Origin: DATARH01 sp963712835 | GTDB taxonomy: Bacteria; Pseudomonadota; Alphaproteobacteria; ATCC43930; CGMCC-115725 | Direction of reading: 5' to 3' | Assembly (NCBI GenBank): GCA_963712835.1 | Contig: CAVQJJ010000006.1 | Coordinates: 310,001-374,000, forward strand | DNA: 64,000 nt | Shown here: in pieces, positions 51,810 to 60,944 of the stretch | Numbering within the stretch: the stretch's first letter is position 1 | Layout: each line of letters begins with the position of its first letter | The notes under the pieces: generated by a model | The model's database searches: none | The model's input: the letters and a program-made list of their open reading frames with translations, nothing else | What the model was told of the DNA's origin: nothing | Program-made: the position numbers and the translations under genes

Positions 51810-52707
51810 GTCGGCTTCCTCCCCGCACGCACAACGCAAGCCGTTACACGGCGCCCGGCCCGCGAGCGGAGTTTCGCGCAAGAAAAAGCCGGCGAGAAGC
51901 GCCAAGCGAAAGCGGCAGCCCTGGCTCGTCGGCGAGGCTGCCCGGTGGATGGGGCGGATCGGCTACGCGGCCCGCGGCGGCATCTATGCAATGGTCGGGC
52001 TATCGGCGGCTCTGACCACGATCGATCCCAGCCACAAGCCGGGCGGTTTCACCGCGTCGCTAAAGCTTCTTCAGCATGGCTGGGCCGGCGGCGCGGTGCT
52101 GGTCCTGCTCGCCGCGAGCATGGCCTGTTTCGCCGGTTGGCTGACCGCTGCCGCGATCTATCGCCGCGACCACCCGGGACATGCGCATATCGTGCTGGTC
52201 GCCGGCACGCTCGGCGATGCGGTTGTGTACATCGCGTTCATGGCGAGCGTTCTCGGCATGGTGTTCGGCGCGCATGCCGGCGGCGACAACGAGCTTCAGT
52301 CCTGGATCGGCTGGATCATCGCGAGCCGCTTCGGCGCGGTTCTGGTCGCGGTTGTCGGCCTCGTGGTTGGCGTCTGCGGGATATGGCTGATCGGTTGGGG
52401 CGCGATTGGCGACATCGAAGGGCCGCTGGAACTGCCACCGATCGAGAAGCAGCTGATGCTGCCGATCGGACGCTACGGCACCGGCGGGCGCGGCGCGGCG
52501 ATCGCGCTGGTCGCCGCCTACCTGATCGTCTCGGGCATCCACGGCGATCCGCGCCAGGCGCACGAACTGGGCGGCGCCCTGAAAGAAATGCGGGCGCTGC
52601 CCTTTGGCGCTGCGATCACCGGCGCATTCGCGCTCGCCTTTCTCGGCTCGGCGGTGCTCGATCTTGTCGTCGCGGGGTTCCGGCACTTTAATCCGCGCCG
52701 GCCGTGA
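51808..52707 (+). CDS. DUF1206 family membrane protein
   Basis: A 299-residue membrane protein made of three similar two-span units; six spans start at about residues 54, 88, 122, 155, 219 and 260. MGRIGYAARGGIYAMVGLSA, IGRYGTGGRGAAIALVAAYL and similar AARG/GTGGRG turns mark the repeated unit. Function is unknown. ATG 51808 overlaps the divergent start at 51809; ATG 51949, exactly where the family begins, is the main alternative and would drop a very basic 47-residue leader. Confidence 0.8.
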   Translation: MSASSPHAQRKPLHGARPASGVSRKKKPARSAKRKRQPWLVGEAARWMGRIGYAARGGIYAMVGLSAALTTIDPSHKPGGFTASLKLLQHGWAGGAVLVLLAASMACFAGWLTAAAIYRRDHPGHAHIVLVAGTLGDAVVYIAFMASVLGMVFGAHAGGDNELQSWIGWIIASRFGAVLVAVVGLVVGVCGIWLIGWGAIGDIEGPLELPPIEKQLMLPIGRYGTGGRGAAIALVAAYLIVSGIHGDPRQAHELGGALKEMRALPFGAAITGAFALAFLGSAVLDLVVAGFRHFNPRRP

Positions 52708-52711
52708 CCCT

Positions 52712-52975
52712 TTACTCGCCTTTGCGGATCAGCCCATTCACCAGCACCGGCCCGAGGCGGACCGTTTGCAGAAAGGCGCGGCCGTTATTGGGGCACACTT
52801 CCTCGCGATAGGCATAAGCGTCGCAGATCGCGTTCCAGCCGAACCAGACGACGCCCGAGACGCCGAGAAGCAGCATCCCGAACGGGCTCAGCGGATTGAC
52901 GAGCACCGGGTTGCCGAAAAACCCGAACCCGGACAACCCCAGCGCCGCCCCCGTGCAGAGAATTCTGGCGATCAT
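52712..52975 (-). CDS. Small membrane protein, paralogue of the upstream gene
   Basis: An 87-residue protein with two membrane spans (about 5-20 and 31-47). It shares CTG, FFG, PFG and WFGWxxIxDAYAYxEE with the 103-residue product of 52975-53286, so the two arose by duplication. Its ATG overlaps the stop of that gene (TGATG). No known family. Converges on the DUF1206 gene. Confidence 0.7.
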   Translation of the reverse strand: MIARILCTGAALGLSGFGFFGNPVLVNPLSPFGMLLLGVSGVVWFGWNAICDAYAYREEVCPNNGRAFLQTVRLGPVLVNGLIRKGE

Positions 52976-53286
52976 CAGCCCCCTCGCGCCTCGCCGGCCA
53001 TTGTCCGGCCTTTTGGCCGCGATGGCAACTTCGTCAGGCCGCTCGGCAGCGCCGGCGCGAAGCGAACGAAGAGCGGGTTGGGGATTTTCCTACCCTCGCG
53101 GCGGCGCTCTTCCTGATAGGCGTAGGCGTCCTCGATCGTCTCCCAGCCGAACCAGAACGCGCCGGAAATCGCGAGGCAGACGAGCCCGAACGGGTTGAGC
53201 GGGCCGGGCGGCAACAACACGCCGCCGAAGAAATTCGCGGCGGCGAGCAGTAGCGTCAGCCCGGTACAGACGAGGCGGCCAAACAC
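52975..53286 (-). CDS. Small membrane protein with WFGWxxIxDAYAYxEE motif
   Basis: A 103-residue protein with two membrane spans (about 6-22 and 36-50), then a basic cytosolic tail (EERRREGRKIPNP). Start is GTG 53286, two bases after the thiolase stop, so it depends on thiolase translation. Its paralogue follows at 52712 with overlapping stop and start. Function unknown. Confidence 0.65.
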   Translation of the reverse strand: MFGRLVCTGLTLLLAAANFFGGVLLPPGPLNPFGLVCLAISGAFWFGWETIEDAYAYQEERRREGRKIPNPLFVRFAPALPSGLTKLPSRPKGRTMAGEARGG

Positions 53287-53288
53287 CG

Positions 53289-54491
53289 TCAGGCGACCTC
53301 GAACAGCCCGGCGGCGCCCATTCCGCCGCCGACGCACATCGTGCAGACGACGAGCTTCGCGCCGCGGCGCTTTCCTTCGATCAGCGCGTGGCCGACCATG
53401 CGCGCGCCCGACATGCCGTAGGGGTGGCCGATCGAGATCGCTCCGCCATTGACGTTGAGCCTGTCGGGCGGGATGCCGAGCTTGTCGCGGCAATAGATGA
53501 CCTGCACCGCGAACGCCTCGTTCAGCTCCCAAAGATCGATGTCGTCGATCTTGAGCCCGTGCTGGGCCAAGAGCTTCGGCACCGCGAAGACCGGGCCGAT
53601 CCCCATCTCATCCGGGCCGCAGCCGGCGACCGCGATGCCGCGATAGATGCCGAGCGGTTGAAGCCCACGACGCTCGGCCTCGCTTTCCTCCATCAGCACC
53701 GCCGCCGAGGCGCCGTCCGACAGCTGCGAGGCGTTGCCGGCAGTGATGTACTTCCCCTGCGCGATCGTCAGCCCGTCCTTGAACACCGGCTTCAGCGCCG
53801 CGAGGCCATCGAGGTTGGTGTCGGGCCGATTGCCCTCGTCCTTGGCGAGCGTCATGGTCTTGGGCGACACCTCGCCCGTGTTGCGGTCGGTCACCAGCAT
53901 CGTCGACGGCAGCGCGACGATCTCGTCGTCGAAGCGGCCGGCCTGCTGCGCCGCGGCGGTGCGCTGTTGCGAGCGCAACGCGTATTCGTCCTGCGCCTCG
54001 CGGCTGACGCCGTAACGCTCGGCTACCGTCTCGGCGGTCTCGATCATCGTCATGTAGATCGCCGGCGCCAGCGCGACGAGTTCCTCGTCCTGCGCGCGGT
54101 AGCGGTTCATGTGCTCGTTCTGCACCAGCGAGATCGATTCGACTCCGCCGCCAATGGCGACCTGCATGCCGTCATGCATGATCTCCTTGGCGGCTGTCGC
54201 GATCGCCATCATCCCCGACGAGCATTGCCGGTCGAGCGACATCGCCGCGACCGTGTCGGGCAGCCCGGCGCGCAACGCTGCCTGGCGTGCCACATTGGAA
54301 CCCTGGCTTCCCTGTTGCAGCGCCGCGCCGATGATGACGTCGTCGATCTCGGCCGGATCGACCTTGGCGCGCTTCACCGCCTCGGCGATCGCATGGCCCG
54401 CGAGGGTCTGCGCCTGGGTGTCGTTGAACGCGCCGCGATAGGCCCGGCCGATCGGGGTGCGCGCGGTGGAGACGATGACGGCACGGCGCAT
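53289..54491 (-). CDS. Acetyl-CoA acetyltransferase (thiolase)
   Basis: A 400-residue thiolase. Cys90 in DRQCSSGMMAIATA is acylated; NEAFAVQVIYC, NVNGGAISIGHPYGMSGARM and CTMCVGGGMGAAGLF hold the other catalytic residues. It may act in beta-oxidation or acetoacetyl-CoA formation; the sequence does not decide. GAGGAGGAAACCCCC precedes the ATG. First gene of a three-gene unit with the two small membrane proteins. Confidence 0.94.
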   Translation of the reverse strand: MRRAVIVSTARTPIGRAYRGAFNDTQAQTLAGHAIAEAVKRAKVDPAEIDDVIIGAALQQGSQGSNVARQAALRAGLPDTVAAMSLDRQCSSGMMAIATAAKEIMHDGMQVAIGGGVESISLVQNEHMNRYRAQDEELVALAPAIYMTMIETAETVAERYGVSREAQDEYALRSQQRTAAAQQAGRFDDEIVALPSTMLVTDRNTGEVSPKTMTLAKDEGNRPDTNLDGLAALKPVFKDGLTIAQGKYITAGNASQLSDGASAAVLMEESEAERRGLQPLGIYRGIAVAGCGPDEMGIGPVFAVPKLLAQHGLKIDDIDLWELNEAFAVQVIYCRDKLGIPPDRLNVNGGAISIGHPYGMSGARMVGHALIEGKRRGAKLVVCTMCVGGGMGAAGLFEVA

Positions 54492-54666
54492 GGGGGTTTC
54501 CTCCTCGGCGAGATTTAGACCGAGCTTATCTCGGAACAGGCGGGGATGCAGCCTCGTTCGCGCGCGATATCAAAAGAACCTGGGTCGGGCGCGCCTTGCG
54601 GAACCTCAGTCGGCGACGCGTCGTTGACATTAGGGCTTGCGAGAATATCTCGGTGGGGAAGCCAAA

Positions 54667-54936
54667 ATGGCAGTCATGATTCGTCTGGTTACGGCCCTGT
54701 CGCTTGCCGGACTCCTTGCCATTGCGCCGGCTCAAGCACGCGATTGGCATGGCCGCGGCGATTATCATCATCGTGGTGGCGGCGGGGCCGGTGCGGCCAT
54801 CGCCGCCGGGCTGATCGGGCTCGGCGTCGGCGCCGCAATAGCCTCGGGTGGGGGCTACGCCCCGCCGCCGGCTTATTACGGGCCGCCGCCGAGCTATTAC
54901 ACACCGCCGCCGCCGGCCGTCTATTACGGCTACTAA
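54667..54936 (+). CDS. Small secreted Gly/Pro/Tyr-rich protein
   Basis: An 89-residue protein. Signal peptide to about residue 24 (LAGLLAIAPAQA), then RDWHGRGDYHHRGGGGAGA, a Gly/Ala-rich hydrophobic stretch (AIAAGLIGLGVGAAIA) and a tail with repeated PPP and YY (YYGPPPSYYTPPPPAVYYGY). This layout is common for small alphaproteobacterial envelope proteins of unknown role. Followed 39 bases later by the Spy-like gene. Confidence 0.75.
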   Translation: MAVMIRLVTALSLAGLLAIAPAQARDWHGRGDYHHRGGGGAGAAIAAGLIGLGVGAAIASGGGYAPPPAYYGPPPSYYTPPPPAVYYGY

Positions 54937-54975
54937 GGCCGCGCGACCGCTCACCCTGAGGTTGGAGCTCTGCCG

Positions 54976-55509
54976 ATGACGAAGCTTTCTAACCAAACGG
55001 CCGTGATTGCGGCAATTGCGCTGATGTCGCTGCCGGGGGCGGCGATGGCCCAATCCGCGGCCTCACCGCCCTCTGCGGCGGCGCCGCCCAGTGCGCAGCA
55101 AGCCGCTCCGGCAACACCCGGCGCTGCCGCACAGCCCGCCGCTCCGGCTCAGCCCAGCACGTCGGCGGAGCAACACGTCGATGCACGGATCAAGCAGCTG
55201 CACGCGCAGCTTCACATCACCTCGGCGCAAGACAGCCAGTGGAACCAGTTCGCTGAGACCATGCGTGACAACGCCCGCGACATGGATGAGGCCGCCGAGC
55301 AGCGTGCGCAGCAATTTCCGACGATGACAGCGGTCGATAACATGCAGTCTTACGAGAAGCTCGCGGAAGACCATGTTCAGCATCTGCAGAAGCTGATCCC
55401 GGCCTTCCAGGCGCTCTACGACGCGATGTCGCCCGAGCAGAAGAAGACTGCGGATCAGGTCTTCCGCGCCGGGGCCGAAGCGCACGCGCAGAAAAGCGGC
55501 AATCAATAG
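54976..55509 (+). CDS. Spy/CpxP (LTXXQ) family periplasmic protein
   Basis: A 177-residue periplasmic protein. Signal to about residue 25 (LPGAAMAQ), a low-complexity Ala/Pro/Gln/Ser linker to residue 63, then a helical Spy-type domain: VDARIKQLHAQLHITSAQDS and LIPAFQALYDAMSPEQKKTA, the second being the LTxxQ-like motif. A chaperone-like role is suggested by the family only. Confidence 0.85.
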   Translation: MTKLSNQTAVIAAIALMSLPGAAMAQSAASPPSAAAPPSAQQAAPATPGAAAQPAAPAQPSTSAEQHVDARIKQLHAQLHITSAQDSQWNQFAETMRDNARDMDEAAEQRAQQFPTMTAVDNMQSYEKLAEDHVQHLQKLIPAFQALYDAMSPEQKKTADQVFRAGAEAHAQKSGNQ

Positions 55510-55587
55510 CCGCTGCTCGGCCGGCAGCCGCCGCTGGTCGGCCGGCGGCCTATCCTGGCAGATTTCGGTCAGCCTCGACTGGAGGCG

Positions 55588-55662
55588 TGGTGGGCGCAGT
55601 AGGGATTGAACCTACGACCCCACCCGTGTGAAGGGTGTGCTCTCCCGCTGAGCTATGCGCCC
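55588..55662 (-). tRNA. tRNA-Val (anticodon CAC)
   Basis: Read on the minus strand: acceptor GGGCGCA pairs with TGCGCCC, D-arm TAGCTCAGCGGGAGAGCA, anticodon arm CACCC-TTCACAC-GGGTG with CAC, and T-arm GTAGGTTCAATCCCTAC. Discriminator A and CCA are encoded at 55588-55591. Reads GUG codons. 75 nt including CCA. Confidence 0.96.
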
Positions 55663-55691
55663 ATGACCAGCGGATTTTCGGCCGGGTGAGG

Positions 55692-55721
55692 CATTTAGGC
55701 GGCGTGTCCTTGGGCTGTCAA
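55692..55721 (-). promoter_or_regulatory. Sigma-70-type promoter for tRNA-Val
   Basis: On the minus strand TTGACA (55721-55716) and TAAATG (55697-55692) are separated by 18 bp. The predicted start would give a leader of about 23 nt before the tRNA. The -35 is a perfect consensus. Confidence 0.65.
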
Positions 55722-55840
55722 GGCGGCCGCCGGCTCCCCCACCGCGCTCGATCACGCGGGACGGGCGGCACGAATTTTGCGCTGTAGCGTTTCCTTTTTT
55801 GCACTGCACATCAAATGATTGCATATCGCAGTATCACATC

Positions 55841-56659
55841 ATGAGGTTGAATTTTCACCCGCAGCTGGCGATCTGGGCCGGCGTCTTGCTCCTTACGGCG
55901 GTGCCGCTCCCGGCCGCGGCGGAAGACGTCGTCACCATGGAGTTCCAGGGGTTCGGCCCCGCGGGTCTGCGTGTGCTGACGACGCACACGGTGATCGAGG
56001 AAGCGCCGGCCGCCTACGTCATCCGGGGCGATTTCGAGACCGCCGGGCTCGGCGCGGTGTTCGCCAACGTCGCCAATCGCTCGCTCGCCAAGGGGCGCGA
56101 GGTCGGCGATGTGCCGCATCCCGTCACCTTCGACAGCGAGACCGACCGCAACGGCGCGGTGCAGCATTTGAGCGTCAAGTTTCGCGCCGGCGGCGTGCCC
56201 GACGGCAGCGTCACCCCGCCACCCAAGGAGCCGGTGACGCCGGTCAACTACAGCCAGCTCCCCGGCGCGGTCGATAATCTGACCGCCTATCTGATGCTCG
56301 AGCGTCAGGTCGCGCGGGGCGGCGGCTGCGATTTGCGGGTGCCGGTGTTCGACGGCCGCCATCGTTATGACCTGCTGTTCAGCAATGACGGCGAGCACGT
56401 ACTGTCGCCGGCCGAGGGACAGAACTTCAAGGGCGAAACCCAGGCCTGCCGTATGGTGCGGCATGAGATCGGCGGCTTTTATCTCGATAAGAACCACGAG
56501 GAAGGCGCCAGTTCGGGTACGATCTGGTACGCGAAGCAGCTGATGCCGGGCGACATCGCCGTGCCGGTGCGCATGACGATGCAGACCGAGATCGGCGATG
56601 TCGCGCTGTTTCTGTCGAAGCTGCACGGCCGCGGTGTCGATCTGAAGCTTATGGATTGA
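55841..56659 (+). CDS. DUF3108 family periplasmic protein
   Basis: A 272-residue exported protein. Signal peptide to about residue 27 (LLTAVPLPAAAED). DUF3108 features are VIRGDFETAGLGAVFANV, SVKFRAGGVPDGSVTPP, CDLRVPVFDGRHRYDLLF and IWYAKQLMPGDIAVPVRM. Members are predicted beta-rich periplasmic proteins of unknown function. Start at ATG 55841; an upstream alternative would add 14 residues before the signal. Confidence 0.85.
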   Translation: MRLNFHPQLAIWAGVLLLTAVPLPAAAEDVVTMEFQGFGPAGLRVLTTHTVIEEAPAAYVIRGDFETAGLGAVFANVANRSLAKGREVGDVPHPVTFDSETDRNGAVQHLSVKFRAGGVPDGSVTPPPKEPVTPVNYSQLPGAVDNLTAYLMLERQVARGGGCDLRVPVFDGRHRYDLLFSNDGEHVLSPAEGQNFKGETQACRMVRHEIGGFYLDKNHEEGASSGTIWYAKQLMPGDIAVPVRMTMQTEIGDVALFLSKLHGRGVDLKLMD

Positions 56660-56977
56660 GACGGCGCTGCCGCATTTGCGTCCCCCGAGGCTCGCCTTCG
56701 TCGAGCACCTCCAAGTTTGACTCAAAATGAATTCAACGTTTCCAATGAGCTGGATTTCTTCGTCTTTCCCGCGAAAGCGGGAACCCAGGGGCGAGCGACC
56801 AGGCAGAGGTTCAAGTTCCAGCGTCGGCTGAGGTTAAGCCATTGACCCGCCGGTACGGTTGCCTGGGCCCCGCTTTCGCGGCGGAGACGATAATTGTTTG
56901 ACTTGGTGATTTCATTTTGAGTCCGACTCTGAGGCGCCTGCGCGGCGAGGCCTCGAAGGACGTACGAGCTTGCTGCG
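56660..56977. other. 318-bp intergenic region holding family B repeat (copy 4)
   Basis: Between convergent DUF3108 and gph genes. The family B element spans 56758-56891 with TTTCCCGCGAAAGCGGGAA and GGGCCCCGCTTTCGCGGCGG arms, but a longer middle (about 40 extra bases) than the other copies. The first 98 bases and the last 86 show no feature I can support. Confidence 0.6.
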
Positions 56978-57649
56978 TCAATCGGGTGCAAGCCCGAGGG
57001 CTTCGAGCGCTGCGGGCAATTCGTCGAAGCGGTCGAGCACCCGGTCCGCGCCGAGCTGCGCCGGGTCAATTCGTGCATAGCCGTAGCGCATCAGGATCAG
57101 CGCCATCGCCGCGGCGCGCGCCGACAGCGCGTCGTTCTCGCTGTCGCCGATCATCGCCGCGCGCCGCGCGCTGCCGCCCAATAAATCAAGCAGTCCCAGC
57201 AGATGACCCGGATCGGGCTTTTTCACCGCGAAGCGGTCGCCGCCGGCATAGCCGTCGAAAAATTCGGCGAGTCCGAGCGCGCCCAGCACCTCGCCGGTCG
57301 CGTGATGCGGTTTGTTAGTGGCGACCGCCGTCGCGTAGCCCCGCCTTCGCAACGCCGCCAGCGTCTCCGGCACGCCGGGATAGGGACGGCTCAAATTGGC
57401 CGAATTCGCCTCGTAAAACTCGATGAAGCGGGGCTGCATCGCCTTGGCCTCGGCGATATCGGCGCCGCGTGCGGCAAAGCCTCGTTGCAACAGCATCGGC
57501 ATGCCGTCGCCGATCATCGGCTTGACCTCGGCCGGCGCGAGCGCCGCGTAGCCTTGCTCGCGCAAGACTTCGTTAAGCGCGTTGGTCAAGTCTGGCAGGG
57601 TGTCGACCAGCGTGCCGTCGAGGTCGAATAGCAGGATGAATTTTGACAT
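56978..57649 (-). CDS. gph: Phosphoglycolate phosphatase-like HAD hydrolase
   Basis: A 223-residue HAD superfamily phosphatase. Motif I is LFDLDGTLVDTLPD, the cap has PMIGDGMPMLLQRGF, motif II is AVATNKPHH, motif III KKPDPGHLL, and motif IV MIGDSENDALSARAA. This is the Gph/PGP subfamily, removing phosphate from phosphoglycolate and similar esters. Start at ATG 57649, where the HAD fold begins. Divergent from glmU. Confidence 0.88.
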   Translation of the reverse strand: MSKFILLFDLDGTLVDTLPDLTNALNEVLREQGYAALAPAEVKPMIGDGMPMLLQRGFAARGADIAEAKAMQPRFIEFYEANSANLSRPYPGVPETLAALRRRGYATAVATNKPHHATGEVLGALGLAEFFDGYAGGDRFAVKKPDPGHLLGLLDLLGGSARRAAMIGDSENDALSARAAAMALILMRYGYARIDPAQLGADRVLDRFDELPAALEALGLAPD

Positions 57650-57762
57650 TTCCTGGATGTTAGCGCGGGTGGCGTCACATTCGGCAACAATCTGTGTTTT
57701 GGAAGAAGGTGCCGTGCGTGCCACGTTGATTGGCGCTTGCACGGGGGAGCCGCGAGCCGCTG

Positions 57763-59121
57763 ATGAAAGCTAAGCCGTCTCGTTTTGCCGCGATTGTTCT
57801 CGCCGCCGGCGAGGGAACCCGCATGCGCTCGTCGACGCCGAAAGTACTGCACGAGGTTGCCGGCCGGCCGATGATCGGCCATGTCCTCGCCGCGCTCAAA
57901 ATGCTGGAGCCGGAGACGACAATCGTCGTGATCGGAAAGGGGCAGGACGCCGTGGCGAAAGCCGTCGCCCCGGCGCTGACCGTCGTCCAGCACCCGCCGC
58001 GTGGCACCGGCGATGCGGCGCGCGCCGCGCGGGCGGCGCTCGAAGGCGCGCTCGCCGCTCTCGACACGGTCCTCGTCCTTTACGGCGATGCGCCGCTGTT
58101 GCAGACGGAGACGATCGCCCGTCTGCTCGATGCTCGTCGCCGATCGAACGCGGCAATCGCCGTCGCCGGCATGCGGCCGGCCGACCACACGCCTTATGGC
58201 CGCCTCGTGCTAAGCGCCGACGGCAGCACCGTCGAGCGCATCGTCGAGGCGAAAGACGCCAGCCCCGAGGAATCCGCGATCACGCTGTGCAATGGCGGGC
58301 TGACGGCGGTCGCCGCCGAGCATCTCTTCGATCTGGTCGACCGCCTCGATAACATCAACGCCAAGCGCGAATTCTACCTCACCGACATTGTCGGCATCGC
58401 CCGCGGCCGCGACCTCGCGACGACCTATGTCGAGCTCCCGGCCGAGGAGGTGCTCGGCGTCAATACTCGCGCCGAGCTGGCCGAGGCCGAGGCGCTGATG
58501 CAGGACCGACTGCGCCGCCGCGCGATGGAAGAGGGTGCCACCTTGATCGCCCCCGAAACCGTTTTCTTCTCCGCCGACACGCGGCTCGGCCGCGATGTCG
58601 TCGTCGAGCCCAATGTCGTGTTCGGCGCCGGCGTCACCATCGCCGACAATGCCCGCATCCGCTCGTTCTCGCATCTCGACGGCGCCAGCGTCGACCAGGG
58701 CGCCATCGTCGGCCCTTACGCAAGGCTGCGGCCCGGCGCGGTTCTCGAACGCGATGTTCATGTCGGCAATTTCGTCGAAGTCAAGGCGAGCCGGCTCGGC
58801 GTCGGCGTCAAGGCCAACCATCTCTCCTATCTCGGCGATAGCGAGATCGGCGGCGGCACCAATATCGGCGCCGGCACCGTTATCTGCAATTACGACGGCT
58901 TCAATAAGCAGCGCACGGTGATCGGCGACAACGTCTTTATCGGCTCGCACACTGCGCTGGTCGCGCCGGTGACGGTCGGCGACAGCGCCTATATCGCGAC
59001 CGGCAGCGTCGTCACCGCCGATGTTCCGGCCGACGCGTTGACCATCGCTCGCGCCCGCCAGGTCGACAAGCCGGGGCGCGCCAGGGAACTCCGGGCTCGG
59101 CTTCGCGGAAAGCAAGACTGA
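57763..59121 (+). CDS. glmU: Bifunctional GlmU (glucosamine-1-P acetyltransferase / GlcNAc-1-P uridyltransferase)
   Basis: A 452-residue enzyme making UDP-GlcNAc for peptidoglycan and lipopolysaccharide. N-terminal uridyltransferase: AIVLAAGEGTRMRSSTPKVL and VLYGDAPLL. C-terminal left-handed beta helix with hexapeptide repeats: VGNFVEVKASRLGVGVKANH and GAGTVICNYDGFNKQRT. Start at ATG 57763 behind GGGGGAG. The TGA overlaps glmS ATG, so the two hexosamine enzymes are coupled. Confidence 0.97.
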   Translation: MKAKPSRFAAIVLAAGEGTRMRSSTPKVLHEVAGRPMIGHVLAALKMLEPETTIVVIGKGQDAVAKAVAPALTVVQHPPRGTGDAARAARAALEGALAALDTVLVLYGDAPLLQTETIARLLDARRRSNAAIAVAGMRPADHTPYGRLVLSADGSTVERIVEAKDASPEESAITLCNGGLTAVAAEHLFDLVDRLDNINAKREFYLTDIVGIARGRDLATTYVELPAEEVLGVNTRAELAEAEALMQDRLRRRAMEEGATLIAPETVFFSADTRLGRDVVVEPNVVFGAGVTIADNARIRSFSHLDGASVDQGAIVGPYARLRPGAVLERDVHVGNFVEVKASRLGVGVKANHLSYLGDSEIGGGTNIGAGTVICNYDGFNKQRTVIGDNVFIGSHTALVAPVTVGDSAYIATGSVVTADVPADALTIARARQVDKPGRARELRARLRGKQD

Positions 59122-60944
59122 TGTGTGGCATCGTTGGAATTATCTCGAAGAATCCCGTCGCCGGCGAGCTGATCGAAGGGCTGCGGCGACTCGAATACCG
59201 CGGCTACAACTCGGCCGGCATCGCGACCTTGGTCAACGGCCATATCGAGCGCCGCCGCGCCGAAGGCAAGCTCGACAACCTCGCCGTCCGGCTCCAGAGC
59301 GAGCCGGTGCCCGGCACGATCGGCATCGCCCACACGCGCTGGGCGACGCACGGCCTGCCGATCGAAAAGAACGCGCACCCGATCGCCACCGACAAGGTCG
59401 CCGTCGTCCATAACGGCATCATCGAGAACTACCAGGCGTTGCGCCACGAGCTCGGCGCGCTCGGCTACGAGTTCCGCACCGACACCGACACCGAGGCGGT
59501 CGCCATCATGGCGACGCGCTACCTCGCCGAGGGCGCGACCCCGGTATGGGCGGTGGCGAAGACGCTGCCGCGGCTCGAAGGCGCCTTCGCGCTCGTCTTC
59601 CTGTTCACCGGCGAGCACGACATGTTGATCTGCGCTCGCCGCGGCCCGCCATTGGCGATCGGCTATGGCGACGGCGAGATGTTCGTCGGCTCGGACGCGC
59701 TGGCCTTGGCGCCGCTGACACGCCGCATCGCCTATCTGGAGGACGGCGACTGGGCGGTCATCACCTCGCATGAGGTGCGCATCTTCGATCATACCAATGC
59801 CGACGTTGAGCGCCGCATCTACGATACCGCGGTCTCCGGCGCGCTGATCGGCAAGGGCAACTTCGCGCATTTCATGCAGAAAGAGATTTTTGAGCAGCCG
59901 GCGGTGATCGGCGACACGCTGCACGCGCTGATCCACCCGACCACCGGCACGGTGCATCTGCCCGAATTGCCCTTCGCGCTCGGCGAGATACCCAAGGCGA
60001 CGATCGTCGCCTGCGGCACCGCATTCCACGCCGGACTCATCACCAAATACTGGTTCGAGCGCATTGCTCGCGTGCCGGTCGAGGTCGATATCGCCTCCGA
60101 GTTCCGCTATCGTGCGCCGGACATGCCGGAGGGCGGTGTGGCGATCGTCATCTCGCAATCGGGCGAGACCGCCGACACGCTGGCCGCGCTCAGATATTGC
60201 CGCGAGCAGGGCCAGAAGATCATTGCGGTCGTCAACCAGCCGGAAAGCTCGATCGCCCGCGAGGCCGATGTCGTGCTGCCGACGCTCGCCGGCCCGGAGA
60301 TCGGCGTCGCCTCGACCAAGGCGTTCACCACCCAGCTCGCCGTGCTCGCCGCGCTGACCGTGGCGCTGGCGCGGGCGCGCGGCGCGATCGACGAGGCGCA
60401 GGAAGCCGCGCTCGCCCATCAGCTCGCCGAAATCCCCTCCCGCGCCGCCGAAATCCTTAACCACGACGAGCGCATCCGCGAGATCGCCAAGGAGATCGCC
60501 AAGGCGCGCGATGTGCTCTATCTCGGCCGCGGCAGCGCCTATCCGCTGGCCCTCGAAGGCGCGCTGAAGCTCAAGGAGATCAGCTACATCCATGCCGAAG
60601 GCTATGCCGCCGGCGAGATGAAGCACGGCCCTATCGCGCTCATTGACGGCAACGTCCCGGTCATCGTGCTGGCGCCGCCCGACGACCTCTTCGAAAAGAC
60701 GCTCAGCAATGTCGAGGAGGTCATGGCGCGCGGCGGCCGCGTGGTGATGATCTCCGACGCCGCCGGCGTCGCCCGTCTCCAGGACCGGCTCGCCTTCGGC
60801 ATCGAAATCCCGCATTGCTCGGCCTTCGTCGCGCCGCTGCTCTACGCGATTCCCGTGCAGCTCCTCGCCTACCACACCGCCGTGCTCAGGGGCACCGACG
60901 TCGACCAGCCGCGCAACCTGGCGAAAAGCGTCACGGTGGAATAG
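59121..60944 (+). CDS. glmS: Glutamine-fructose-6-phosphate aminotransferase (isomerizing)
   Basis: A 607-residue enzyme that makes glucosamine-6-phosphate from fructose-6-phosphate and glutamine. Cys2 in MCGIVGIISK is the glutaminase nucleophile; RWATHGLP and HNGIIENY bind glutamine. Two SIS domains (IVISQSGETADTLAALRYC; LYLGRGSAYPLALEGALKLK) form the isomerase, ending DQPRNLAKSVTVE. Coupled by one-base overlap to glmU. No glmS ribozyme is expected or seen. Confidence 0.97.
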   Translation: MCGIVGIISKNPVAGELIEGLRRLEYRGYNSAGIATLVNGHIERRRAEGKLDNLAVRLQSEPVPGTIGIAHTRWATHGLPIEKNAHPIATDKVAVVHNGIIENYQALRHELGALGYEFRTDTDTEAVAIMATRYLAEGATPVWAVAKTLPRLEGAFALVFLFTGEHDMLICARRGPPLAIGYGDGEMFVGSDALALAPLTRRIAYLEDGDWAVITSHEVRIFDHTNADVERRIYDTAVSGALIGKGNFAHFMQKEIFEQPAVIGDTLHALIHPTTGTVHLPELPFALGEIPKATIVACGTAFHAGLITKYWFERIARVPVEVDIASEFRYRAPDMPEGGVAIVISQSGETADTLAALRYCREQGQKIIAVVNQPESSIAREADVVLPTLAGPEIGVASTKAFTTQLAVLAALTVALARARGAIDEAQEAALAHQLAEIPSRAAEILNHDERIREIAKEIAKARDVLYLGRGSAYPLALEGALKLKEISYIHAEGYAAGEMKHGPIALIDGNVPVIVLAPPDDLFEKTLSNVEEVMARGGRVVMISDAAGVARLQDRLAFGIEIPHCSAFVAPLLYAIPVQLLAYHTAVLRGTDVDQPRNLAKSVTVE

